Part shown: piece after piece, positions 1 through 5,939 of the stretch
How positions within the stretch are numbered: the first letter of the stretch is position 1
Layout: every line of letters starts with the position of its first letter
Assembly (NCBI GenBank): GCA_903834675.1
Contig: CAILKC010000956.1
Coordinates: 1 to 8,669 of the forward strand
From: an uncultured Victivallales bacterium
GTDB lineage: Bacteria; Verrucomicrobiota; Lentisphaeria; Oligosphaerales; JAFGRS01
Length of the DNA stretch: 8,669 nucleotides
Reading direction: 5' to 3'
The notes under the pieces: generated by a model
Database searches by the model: none
What the model was told of the DNA's origin: nothing
Seen by the model: the letters and a program-made list of their open reading frames with translations, nothing else
Translations under genes and position numbers: made by a program

Positions 1-92
1 AGGGAGACTGGCGGAGAGGAAAACAGGGTTCAGGGTCAGCCAAGCCCCCGGCTGGTGCCGGACCTACCGGAATGAGACGTGCCGACGCGGGT

Positions 93-220
93 CCCATTCC
101 GCTCCGGCCGGGACGTGCCGGATCGCCTGGAGGGCGGCCCTGCGTGGCCGCCGCGGCGCCGACGCAGCGGCGCCCTCCAACGCCCCCTCGTTCGCCGCGG
201 CGGACGAGGGGCGGAATGGG
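93..220. repeat. Cloverleaf-like palindromic element downstream of the M28 peptidase gene
   Basis: A perfect 10-bp inverted repeat, CCCATTCCGC (93-102) and GCGGAATGGG (211-220), encloses three further hairpins. These are TCCGGC/GCCGGA (103-108 with 117-122), GGAGGGCG/CGCCCTCC (129-136 with 171-178, with an inner CTGCGT/ACGCAG at 140-145 and 162-167), and CCCCTCGT/ACGAGGGG (184-191 with 204-211, with extra pairing inside the loop). Base 211 is claimed by two stems. The fold resembles a four-way junction. There is no open frame of recognisable function and no T-run next to any stem, so a canonical terminator is unlikely. It could be a MITE- or REP-like dispersed palindrome, a 3' stabilising structure for the peptidase mRNA, or a non-coding RNA. 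The pairing is read directly; the role is unknown. Outside it, bases 1-92 hold only a 5-bp hairpin (48-61), and 221-276 show nothing recognisable. Confidence 0.6.
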
Positions 221-276
221 AAGCGCCTGGTGTCCTACGAGGTTGCTGCAAGTCTCAGACAAGCCGGGGGCCCGGC

Positions 277-1590
277 TCAGCGCAGGCCGGCCCAGCCGCC
301 ATAGAGGTCTTCCCAGAACACGCCAATGGCCGGGCGCTGCGCCGCCGGGATGGTGTGTTTGAAGGGCAAGGTCCCCAGCGCACCCCAGTCGGCGAGGATG
401 GCCGCGGTGGCCTGGGCCTGGGTGGCCAGGAGGTCGCAGGAGACCCGCGACAGATCGTCGTCGGGCCGGTGATGGAAGAAACGGCCCCCGCTGCAATTGC
501 GCCGACTCAGCCAGACGCCGGGAACGCCGGCCACGGCAAACGGGAACTGGTCGGTGTAGGGGATCACCTCGCGCGTGACCGCGAGGTAGAGGTCGAGTTC
601 GCGGAACCCCTTGACGATCCTCTGGATCATCGCCTCCGGACCGTTCGCGTTCAGTTCGGTCCAGCCGAGTAAGGACCCGCCGCCGTCAACGTTGAACATG
701 AAGCGCCCGGAGGTCTCAATCTCGGCACGGTGCTGGCGGACGTACTCGGCACTGCCCACGGAGAGCTGCTCTTCGGCGCCGAAGCTGATCAGCCGCAGCG
801 TCCGGCGCCGGGGGACAGGCGCCAGGACCCGCGCCAGTTCGAGCAAGGTGACCACGCCGACCCCGTTATCGTCGGCGCCCACGCTATCGGCCTGGGTGTC
901 ATGGTGTCCGCCGCAGTAGAGCACCCCGGCCTTCGGGTCGCTGCCGGGCAGGTCGGCGACCACGTTCTGCGAGGTCGAGCGCCGGGCCTCGGCGCGGACG
1001 CGGATGCGCGCCGCGGTTGCCCCGCAGCGTTTCCATTCCCAGGCGTCCATGAAGGCGACATTGAGAGTGGGCTTGGCGCCCAGGTCTTTGGTGTAGGAGG
1101 GGAACATACCGTCTGCCAACGGCGTGGTGCCCGGGTAACGGATGTCGACAAAGAGCAGAAAGGCCGGCTCCGCCTGCATCAGCCGCCGGTAGGCGTCTCG
1201 GGATTCGATGTGGCAGCCCAGGTGGACGACGGCCTTGCCGCGCAGGAAGGACAGGTCTTCGCGGGCATACTCCGTCGGCGCCTCAAAGAACACCAGCGGC
1301 GCTTCGACCCACGCTCCAGCGGTTCCCGGCGTACTGCTGAACAGCGAGCCCTGGAATGAGCGCCAGGCGCCCCCCATGAACACCTCAAGCGTCTGCTCGT
1401 CAACGCAGCGCTGAAAGACGGGGAAGGACTCGACCGTGACGCTCGCTCCGGCCGAGCGCAAGACCCCGGCCGCATAATCGGCCGCCTGGCGCTCCGGCTC
1501 GGAACCGGCCAGGCGCACGCCGATGTCCAAGGTCAGAACGCGGAGGTGCTGCTCGAGCAAGCGCGAGGATACCGCCAGGGGTGCTGTCAT
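277..1590 (-). CDS. M28 family zinc metallopeptidase (aminopeptidase-like)
   Basis: A 437-residue protein with the di-zinc M28 aminopeptidase signature in order. GGHHDT gives zinc ligand H229 and D231; GADDNG gives the bridging D241; GAEE gives the general base E273 and ligand E274. NVDGGG gives D302, and FFHHRP gives H374 near the C-terminus. The family removes N-terminal amino acids from peptides or hydrolyses related amide bonds; the substrate cannot be deduced here. About 200 residues precede the catalytic core, possibly containing a PA-like insert (~90-190). No signal peptide is seen (MTAPLAVSSR), so a cytoplasmic location is likely. The ATG is preceded by GAGGAG about 8 nt upstream. That Shine-Dalgarno overlaps the TGA of the HTH-EIIA gene, leaving 11 nt between the genes, which points to co-transcription. 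All predicted metal ligands are present, so the enzyme is probably active. Confidence 0.88.
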   Translation of the reverse strand: MTAPLAVSSRLLEQHLRVLTLDIGVRLAGSEPERQAADYAAGVLRSAGASVTVESFPVFQRCVDEQTLEVFMGGAWRSFQGSLFSSTPGTAGAWVEAPLVFFEAPTEYAREDLSFLRGKAVVHLGCHIESRDAYRRLMQAEPAFLLFVDIRYPGTTPLADGMFPSYTKDLGAKPTLNVAFMDAWEWKRCGATAARIRVRAEARRSTSQNVVADLPGSDPKAGVLYCGGHHDTQADSVGADDNGVGVVTLLELARVLAPVPRRRTLRLISFGAEEQLSVGSAEYVRQHRAEIETSGRFMFNVDGGGSLLGWTELNANGPEAMIQRIVKGFRELDLYLAVTREVIPYTDQFPFAVAGVPGVWLSRRNCSGGRFFHHRPDDDLSRVSCDLLATQAQATAAILADWGALGTLPFKHTIPAAQRPAIGVFWEDLYGGWAGLR

Positions 1591-1601
1591 CCGTGATCTC
1601 C

Positions 1602-2324
1602 TCAGCCGGGACGGGGAAGGATCGAGGCCTCGGTCTCTTTCAGGGCCGCGAACATCTCACGGCCGGTCGACGCGGCGCGCAAGCGGGCCAGCAGTTCGGT
1701 GGTGTGACTCAGCAGGCACAGCCGCGCCAACACATGCAGGTGGATGCGGTCGTCCTGGCAACAGACCAGGAAGAGGATATCGGTCTTGCTGCCGTCCGGC
1801 GCACCGAACGGGATGGGGGACGGCGAGCGGCCGATGCAGACGAAGGAGTCCTCGAACATGTAGGGGTCGTGGAGGCGCGGGTGCAGGACCGCCGCCCCGC
1901 CTTCGATGCCGGTTGAGCAGAGTTCCTCGCGCTGGCGCAAACTCTCCAGGAGATCATCGGGGTCGTAGAGGTAGCCGGTATGCTCCGCCACCCCGGTCAT
2001 GGCCCGCAACACCGCCGCCTTCGAACGGCCCTGCAACACCGGCTCCATGAACTCGGGATCGCTGAGTTCGGTGATGACCGGCGACGTCGGCGAGATATCG
2101 TGCTGACGCGCGATGCCGCGGCTGTGGTAATCGGCAAGATGCTTACCGCGCAAGCCGAGAATGCGCTGCCCGGACCAGGTCTTCAGCCGACCGCGCCGGA
2201 AGATCAGGCGCTCGCCCTGAGTTTCGCAGGGAATCTCCCCGCGCACCGCCAGGGCGCGGACGTCGGTCACGTCCAGATGCAGATACTCCGCCGCCTCCTC
2301 GAGGCTCATCACGCTGTGCGGCAT
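1602..2324 (-). CDS. HTH (excisionase/MerR-type)-PTS EIIA fusion protein
   Basis: A 240-residue protein with two parts. Residues ~6-52 (MSLEEAAEYLHL onward) match the helix-turn-helix of the excisionase/MerR_17 type. Residues ~86-235 look like a type-2 (fructose/nitrogen, PtsN-like) PTS EIIA domain. The phosphorylatable histidine is H148 in GAAVLHPR, which aligns with the family's usual G-x-A-x-P-H-x-R motif; HLHVLARL (195-202) fits the conserved second helix. No EI, HPr, EIIB or EIIC gene is visible, so a regulatory role sensed through phosphorylation is more likely than sugar transport; this is inference. Start: the ATG at 2322-2324 has GGAG about 12 nt upstream. The open frame continues back to 2639, but that part translates repeat DNA and was excluded. 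An alternative ATG at 2309 lacks a Shine-Dalgarno. The gene is first in a two-gene unit with the M28 peptidase. Confidence 0.82.
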   Translation of the reverse strand: MPHSVMSLEEAAEYLHLDVTDVRALAVRGEIPCETQGERLIFRRGRLKTWSGQRILGLRGKHLADYHSRGIARQHDISPTSPVITELSDPEFMEPVLQGRSKAAVLRAMTGVAEHTGYLYDPDDLLESLRQREELCSTGIEGGAAVLHPRLHDPYMFEDSFVCIGRSPSPIPFGAPDGSKTDILFLVCCQDDRIHLHVLARLCLLSHTTELLARLRAASTGREMFAALKETEASILPRPG

Positions 2325-2470
2325 GGCTGCTGCTCTCCACCGCCACCACGCCGCCGGCGCGCTGGCAGTGCCGGTAAGATACTGCACATCCCGCGGAAGG
2401 CACGGGAAACCAGGCGGGAGCCAGTAATGCCCGTGAAGATTGGCGCCCGGCTCTGAGGGCAGGCTTTGGA

Positions 2471-2550
2471 GGGCGAACCGGAATGGAACCGCGTCTAACC
2501 CTGGAGCCCGCGATGCCCAGCCCGTTCCGGGCGGGTTCGCGGTATCCCCC
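2471..2550 (+). repeat. Dispersed ~70-bp family repeat, copy A
   Basis: Bases 2471-2512 match 2645-2686 at 41 of 42 positions (only the T/A at the 14th base differs). From about 2500 the copy is the reverse complement of the tandem units at 5940-6285: a CTGGAGCCCGCG block, the hairpin GCCCG-TTC-CGGGC (2520-2532), then GGTTCGCGGTATCCCCC. The 5' part (2471-2499) has no counterpart in the tandem array. The copy lies between the divergent HTH-EIIA and Rrf2 genes. It is non-coding: open frames through it are not conserved between copies. Confidence 0.75.
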
Positions 2551-2560
2551 GTCTGCAAGA

Positions 2561-2589
2561 CCGCCGTCCGCAAGACCCAGAGACGGCGG
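2561..2589. repeat. Hairpin between repeat copies A and B (first)
   Basis: CCGCCGTC (2561-2568) and GACGGCGG (2582-2589) form a perfect 8-bp inverted repeat with a 13-nt loop. It is overlapped by a short near-tandem duplication, GTCTGCAAGACC (2551-2562) and GTCCGCAAGACC (2566-2577), with 11 of 12 identical. No T-run follows on either strand, so it is not a standard intrinsic terminator. Confidence 0.55.
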
Positions 2590-2608
2590 AAGCCCCGGCG
2601 GAGCCGGT

Positions 2609-2636
2609 GCGGACCGCCGACCTCCAGGCGGTCCGC
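2609..2636. repeat. Hairpin between repeat copies A and B (second)
   Basis: GCGGACCGCC (2609-2618) and GGCGGTCCGC (2627-2636) form a perfect 10-bp inverted repeat around the 8-nt loop GACCTCCA. It is not followed by a T-rich stretch. Its role is unknown; it could be part of a composite repeat that includes both flanking copies. Confidence 0.6.
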
Positions 2637-2644
2637 CACGTTCT

Positions 2645-2734
2645 GGGCGAACCGGAAAGGAACCGCGTCTAACCCTGGAGCCCGCGGTGCCAGCGCCCGT
2701 TCCGGGGCCGCGGCGGCGGATCGCGGTATCCCCG
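2645..2734 (+). repeat. Dispersed ~70-bp family repeat, copy B
   Basis: This is the second forward copy, 174 bp downstream of copy A. Its first 42 bases are nearly identical to copy A. It then diverges into a GCCAGCGCCCG variant that corresponds, on the other strand, to the CGGGCGCTGGC variant of tandem unit 2 (6010-6080). It ends with the shared TCGCGGTATCCCC block. It contains a GC-rich insertion relative to copy A (about 2705-2720), and the hairpin is imperfect. Confidence 0.7.
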
Positions 2735-2772
2735 ACTCCTTTATCGCACCGAGCGCTTTTCTGGCTCGGTGG

Positions 2773-2801
2773 CTGGAACTTTCGGCTTAATGGAGTATTC
2801 T
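2773..2801 (+). promoter_or_regulatory. Candidate promoter of the Rrf2-ferredoxin-hcp unit
   Basis: A -35-like CTGGAA (2773-2778) and a -10-like TATTCT (2796-2801) are separated by 17 bp. The stretch 2780-2820 is clearly more AT-rich than its surroundings. The match is 3/6 and 4/6 to the sigma-70 consensus, so this is only a candidate. The downstream end of the -10 lies within the palindrome at 2795-2806. Confidence 0.35.
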
Positions 2802-2806
2802 AATAC
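2795..2806. promoter_or_regulatory. Candidate Rrf2-regulator operator (autoregulation)
   Basis: GTATTCTAATAC is a perfect 5-bp inverted repeat (GTATT/AATAC) with a 2-nt centre. It lies 25 bp upstream of the regulator's ATG and overlaps the candidate -10. Rrf2-family regulators commonly bind AT-rich palindromes in their own promoters, so position and shape fit an operator. The assignment is an inference; no second copy was found upstream of the other genes in the window. Confidence 0.42.
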
Positions 2807-2831
2807 CGCAATGCATAAAGGAGTGTGTTTG

Positions 2832-3281
2832 ATGGCAGGATTGGTGAAGGTATCGGAAGCCGCGAGTCTGGGGTTGCATGCGGCGATGCTGCTGGCGCGC
2901 ACGGAACCTGCCTTGGTGCGGACGCGGGATTTGGGGGAGCGGATTGGGGCCTCGCAGGCGCACTTGGTAAAGGTATTACAGAGTCTGAACCGGGCTGGGC
3001 TGATAGAGACAGCGCGTGGGCCGCGGGGCGGGGCGCGACTGGCGCGACCGGCGCCGCAGATCACGCTGCTGGAAGTGTATGAGGCTGTGGACGGACCGCT
3101 GGAGGCGGCCGAGTGCCTGCTGAAGCGTCCGGTGTGCGGCGGCTCGTGCTGCATGGTGGGCAAGTTGCTATACCGGATGAACCAGGAGGTCCGGCAGCAC
3201 CTGGCGCGGACCACGCTGGCGGACGTCTGGTCTGCCGATCGGGCTGACGCGCCGGGCGCGGAGGCGCGGGCGTCGGGATGA
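2832..3281 (+). CDS. Rrf2 family transcriptional regulator (IscR/NsrR-like)
   Basis: A 149-residue protein, the usual Rrf2 length. The N-terminal winged helix spans ~1-75, with a recognition region around TRDLGERIGASQAHLVKVLQ and the family wing GPRGGARLARP. The dimerisation helix follows (ITLLEVYEAVDGP). The C-terminal cysteine cluster is C95, C102, C106 and C107, placed as in the Fe-S-binding members IscR and NsrR (three cysteines near 92-105), but with spacing x6 and x3/x4 instead of x5 and x5. It therefore probably binds an Fe-S cluster and senses NO, oxygen or redox state. The start is the ATG at 2832, with AAAGGAG (2817-2823) 8 nt upstream; an in-frame ATG at 2811 lies before this Shine-Dalgarno. 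It is followed 91 bp later by the ferredoxin-like gene and then hcp, making it the likely local regulator of both. Confidence 0.9.
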   Translation: MAGLVKVSEAASLGLHAAMLLARTEPALVRTRDLGERIGASQAHLVKVLQSLNRAGLIETARGPRGGARLARPAPQITLLEVYEAVDGPLEAAECLLKRPVCGGSCCMVGKLLYRMNQEVRQHLARTTLADVWSADRADAPGAEARASG

Positions 3282-3372
3282 AAGACAGGGAGCGAGCCGG
3301 AGCTGCCGAGCGGTTGTCCCAAGTCCGGGTTATCCGGGTCATTCGTAGTGAGTAGCGACAAGAGGACTGAAC

Positions 3373-4098
3373 ATGAAACGCGACATCGTCCGCATCGACC
3401 GCGACAAGTGCAATGGCTGTGGGAAGTGTGTTACGGCCTGCCACGAGGGGGCTATCCGCCTGGTGGCTGGCAAGGCCGAGTTAGTGGGTGAGATCTACTG
3501 CGACGGGCTGGGTGCCTGCGTCGGGGACTGCCCGACCGACGCCATCACGGTGGAATCGCGCGAGGCGGCGGCGTTCGACGAGGCGGCGGTGGGGGAACGG
3601 CAGCGCCAGCTCCAGGCCAAGGCGGCGGCGCCGCCCTCTGGAGGCTGTCCCGGCACGCGCGCTTTCAGCTTTGCTGGCAAGGCGGCCTGTGCCTGTCCGT
3701 CCGCGTCCCCGACGGCTGCTGCGGTGGGGGCCGGGCAACTGACCCAGTGGCCGGTGCAGTTGCGCTTGGTGCCGGTCAACGCGCCGTGGTGGGCGCAGGC
3801 TGACATTCTGCTGACCGCGGACTGCGTGGCGGTGGCCGTGCCGGACTTCCAGCAGAGCCTGCTAAAGGGTCGCAAGGTGGCGGTGCTGTGTCCGAAGCTG
3901 GATGATCCCGCGGGGTACGTGGAAAAACTGGCCGCCATTCTGAGCGAGAACGACGTCCGCAGTCTGACCGTGGCACGCATGCACGTGCCCTGCTGCGGCG
4001 GCATTGTGCGGATAGCGCAGGAGGCGGTGCAGCGTTCGGGCAAGGCGATTCCGGTGCAGGTACAGGTGTTTGATCACACCGGGGCGCTACAGGGTTGA
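3373..4098 (+). CDS. 4Fe-4S ferredoxin-type protein associated with Hcp
   Basis: A 241-residue iron-sulfur protein. The N-terminus carries a complete 4Fe-4S motif, CNGCGKCVTAC (C13, C16, C19, C23). A second site reads CDGLGACVGDCP (C43, C49, C53), where the expected second cysteine is replaced by L46. This CDGLGAC form recurs in the family encoded beside hcp, so it is probably a family trait, perhaps binding a 3Fe-4S or altered cluster. Residues ~85-120 form an alanine/proline-rich linker with C91, C105 and C107. A C-terminal domain (~125-240) follows, with ADCVAVAVPDF, AVLCPKLDD and MHVPCCGGI; the paired cysteines of the last motif may also bind metal. The likely role is electron delivery to Hcp or maturation of it; this is inferred from neighbourhood. 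The ATG is preceded by AGAGGA at 5-7 nt. The gap to hcp is 88 bp. Confidence 0.87.
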   Translation: MKRDIVRIDRDKCNGCGKCVTACHEGAIRLVAGKAELVGEIYCDGLGACVGDCPTDAITVESREAAAFDEAAVGERQRQLQAKAAAPPSGGCPGTRAFSFAGKAACACPSASPTAAAVGAGQLTQWPVQLRLVPVNAPWWAQADILLTADCVAVAVPDFQQSLLKGRKVAVLCPKLDDPAGYVEKLAAILSENDVRSLTVARMHVPCCGGIVRIAQEAVQRSGKAIPVQVQVFDHTGALQG

Positions 4099-4105
4099 GG
4101 ATTGG

Positions 4106-4122
4106 GGCCGCCTGGGGCGGCC
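4106..4122 (+). repeat. Short hairpin between the ferredoxin-like gene and hcp
   Basis: GGCCGCC (4106-4112) and GGCGGCC (4116-4122) form a perfect 7-bp stem with the 3-nt loop TGG, 8 nt after the ferredoxin-like stop codon. No T-run follows, so full termination is unlikely. It could be a processing or stability element that adjusts hcp expression relative to the upstream genes. Confidence 0.45.
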
Positions 4123-4149
4123 AGCACGTTGGGTGTCGTTCGTCAGGGC

Positions 4150-4173
4150 CAGAGTCAGAGTCAAAGCCAGAGT
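4150..4173 (+). repeat. Degenerate hexamer tandem before the hcp ribosome binding site
   Basis: Four consecutive 6-mers, CAGAGT, CAGAGT, CAAAGC, CAGAGT, lead directly into the Shine-Dalgarno AAGGAGA (4174-4180) of hcp. The repeat is short and could be coincidental. It leaves the leader purine-rich and probably unstructured around the ribosome binding site. Confidence 0.45.
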
Positions 4174-4186
4174 AAGGAGAGCGAAA

Positions 4187-5839
4187 ATGAGCATGTTCTG
4201 TTACCAGTGCGAACAAACGGCCAAGGGTACGGGATGCACGCTTGCCGGCGTGTGTGGCAAGAGCCCCGAGGCGGCCGCCTTGCAGGATCTGATCGTGCAC
4301 CAGCTCAAGGGGATCAGCGCCGCGGCGCACCGGGCCCGGAAGCTGGGCAAGATCGACCAGGCGGTGGACGTGGCGGTGATCCAGGGACTGTTCACCACGG
4401 TGACCAATGTCAACTTTGACAACGCCCGCCTGGCGGCCGTAGTGCGACAGTTGGCTGTCACCCGGAGTACGGCGCTGGCCTTGTACCAGGGCGCTTGCGC
4501 CGCGGCGGGGGCGAAGCCGGAGGCGCTGCCGACGGCGGCGCAGTTCCAGCCGGCCGCGGAGGTGGCCGGGATGGTGGCGCAAGGGACGGCGGTCGGCATC
4601 GCGGCACGGCTGACCGGCGCCGGCCCGGATGTCACCGGCCTGCAAGAGTTGCTGATCTACGGCCTGAAGGGCGCGGCTGCCTACGCCGACCATGCGCAGG
4701 TGCTCGGCAAGGAAGACCCGGCGGCCTATGGTCTCTTCCATGAGGCTCTCTCATACCTCGCCGACGATCCGCGGGACGTGCAGGGACTGACCGGCTGGTG
4801 CCTGCGTTGTGGCGAACTGAACCTGCGGGTCATGGAACTGCTTGACGCCGCCAACACGGGCGCCTACGGGCATCCGGAGCCCACCCGCGTGAAGGTCAGT
4901 CCGGTAGCGGGCAAAGCGATCTGCGTGTCCGGGCACGACCTGCGCGACCTGGAGGCCTTGTTGCAGCAGACGCAGGGTAAGGGCATCAACGTCTATACCC
5001 ACGGCGAGATGTTGCCGGCATTGGCCTACCCCGGCCTGAAGAAGTACCCGCACCTGGTCGGCAATTACGGTGGCGCCTGGCAGGACCAGGCCAAGGAGTT
5101 CGACGCCTTTCCCGGCGCTATTCTCATGACCACCAACTGCATCCAGCGGCCGCGCGAAACCTACCAGGCGCGCATCTTCAGCGCCGGGCTGGTGGCTTGG
5201 CCGGGGGTGGCGCATATCTCCGACCGTAACTTCGCCCCGGTCATCCAGGCGGCCCTGGCAGCGCCAGGGTTCAGCGCGGCGGCCCCCTTGCAGGAAATCA
5301 CCATCGGCTTCGCCCGCAACGCCGTCATGAGCGTGGCCGGCGCGGTCATCGACGCGGTGAAGGCGGGGGCGGTCAAGCACTTCTTCCTGGTCGGCGGCTG
5401 CGATGGCGCCAAGAGCGGGCGGAACTACTACACCGAGTTCGCGCAGCAGGTGCCGGCAGACTGCGTGATCCTGACCCTGGCCTGCGGCAAGTACCGCTTC
5501 AACAAACTCGACTTCGGCGACATCGGCGGCATCCCGCGCCTGCTGGACATCGGCCAGTGCAACGACGCCTACTCGGCGGTGCAGATTGCCGTGGCGTTGG
5601 CCAAGGCCTTCAACTGCGGGGTCAATGACCTGCCGCTCTCGATGATTCTGTCGTGGTACGAGCAGAAGGCCTGTGCCATCCTGCTGACCCTGCTGCATCT
5701 GGGCATTCGCAACATCCGTCTGGGGCCGACGCTCCCGGCGTTTGTGACGCCGGCGGTGCTGCAGGTCCTGGTGAACACCTTCAACATCATGCCGACGACG
5801 ACCGCCGAGGCTGATCTGAAGGCGATTCTCAAGCGCTGA
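4187..5839 (+). CDS. hcp: Hybrid cluster protein, class I (hydroxylamine/NO reductase)
   Basis: A 550-residue protein of typical Hcp length. Hcp was first described as a hydroxylamine reductase and is now regarded mainly as an NO reductase in nitrosative stress; it acts in the cytoplasm. The N-terminal cysteines C5, C8, C17 and C23 have spacing CX2CX8CX5C, which defines class I proteins with a proximal 4Fe-4S cluster, as in anaerobes such as Desulfovibrio. All seven hybrid-cluster ligands are visible: H250 (SGHDL), E274 (THGEM), C318 (TTNC), C405 (GGCDG, the expected persulfide cysteine), C433 (LACGKY), C458 (GQCND) and E492 (WYEQKA). The start is the ATG at 4187 with AAGGAGA 6 nt upstream. 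The open frame extends back to 4070, overlapping the ferredoxin-like gene, but that part is not Hcp-like. The gene is third in the Rrf2-ferredoxin-hcp row and is probably controlled by that regulator. Confidence 0.97.
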   Translation: MSMFCYQCEQTAKGTGCTLAGVCGKSPEAAALQDLIVHQLKGISAAAHRARKLGKIDQAVDVAVIQGLFTTVTNVNFDNARLAAVVRQLAVTRSTALALYQGACAAAGAKPEALPTAAQFQPAAEVAGMVAQGTAVGIAARLTGAGPDVTGLQELLIYGLKGAAAYADHAQVLGKEDPAAYGLFHEALSYLADDPRDVQGLTGWCLRCGELNLRVMELLDAANTGAYGHPEPTRVKVSPVAGKAICVSGHDLRDLEALLQQTQGKGINVYTHGEMLPALAYPGLKKYPHLVGNYGGAWQDQAKEFDAFPGAILMTTNCIQRPRETYQARIFSAGLVAWPGVAHISDRNFAPVIQAALAAPGFSAAAPLQEITIGFARNAVMSVAGAVIDAVKAGAVKHFFLVGGCDGAKSGRNYYTEFAQQVPADCVILTLACGKYRFNKLDFGDIGGIPRLLDIGQCNDAYSAVQIAVALAKAFNCGVNDLPLSMILSWYEQKACAILLTLLHLGIRNIRLGPTLPAFVTPAVLQVLVNTFNIMPTTTAEADLKAILKR

Positions 5840-5851
5840 TGGCGGCCTGCT

Positions 5852-5915
5852 CTTGCCCTCCAGGGGTTGTGCCGATGCCTTGGAGGGCAAGGCGGCGGGC
5901 TGCTGTTGCCCTTCA
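5852..5915 (+). repeat. Stem-loop with a competing third arm downstream of hcp
   Basis: CTTGCCCTCCA (5852-5862) and TGGAGGGCAAG (5881-5891) form a perfect 11-bp inverted repeat with an 18-nt loop, beginning 12 nt after the hcp stop; the stem can extend by about 3 pairs including one G-U. A third arm, TTGCCCTTCA (5906-5915), can also pair with the middle arm, giving an alternative hairpin. The outer arms lie inside a 21-bp direct repeat (5843-5863 and 5896-5916, 18 of 21 identical). There is no T-run, so it is not a canonical intrinsic terminator. It probably marks the 3' end of the hcp transcript or stabilises it. Confidence 0.5.
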
Positions 5916-5939
5916 GTCGAGCCCCCACTAAGGCAGGCA

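Noticed and set aside
79..672. A 197-residue open frame on the plus strand
   Set aside because: It is antisense to the M28 peptidase over most of its length and starts in the palindromic element; the composition is that of a shadow frame.
2609..2636. Intrinsic terminator
   Set aside because: The 10-bp stem is perfect but no T-run follows on either strand, and it lies upstream, not downstream, of the flanking genes.
2325..2639. N-terminal extension of the HTH-EIIA frame to an ATG at 2639
   Set aside because: The extension translates repeat copy A and the hairpins and has no domain resemblance; the ATG at 2324 has a Shine-Dalgarno and starts directly before the HTH.
2440..2803. Small overlapping plus-strand open frames in the intergenic repeat block
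   Set aside because: They translate the repeats in different frames, lack ribosome binding sites and look like no protein family.
3776..4741. A 321-residue open frame on the minus strand
   Set aside because: It overlaps the ferredoxin-like gene and the start of hcp in antisense and has no family resemblance.
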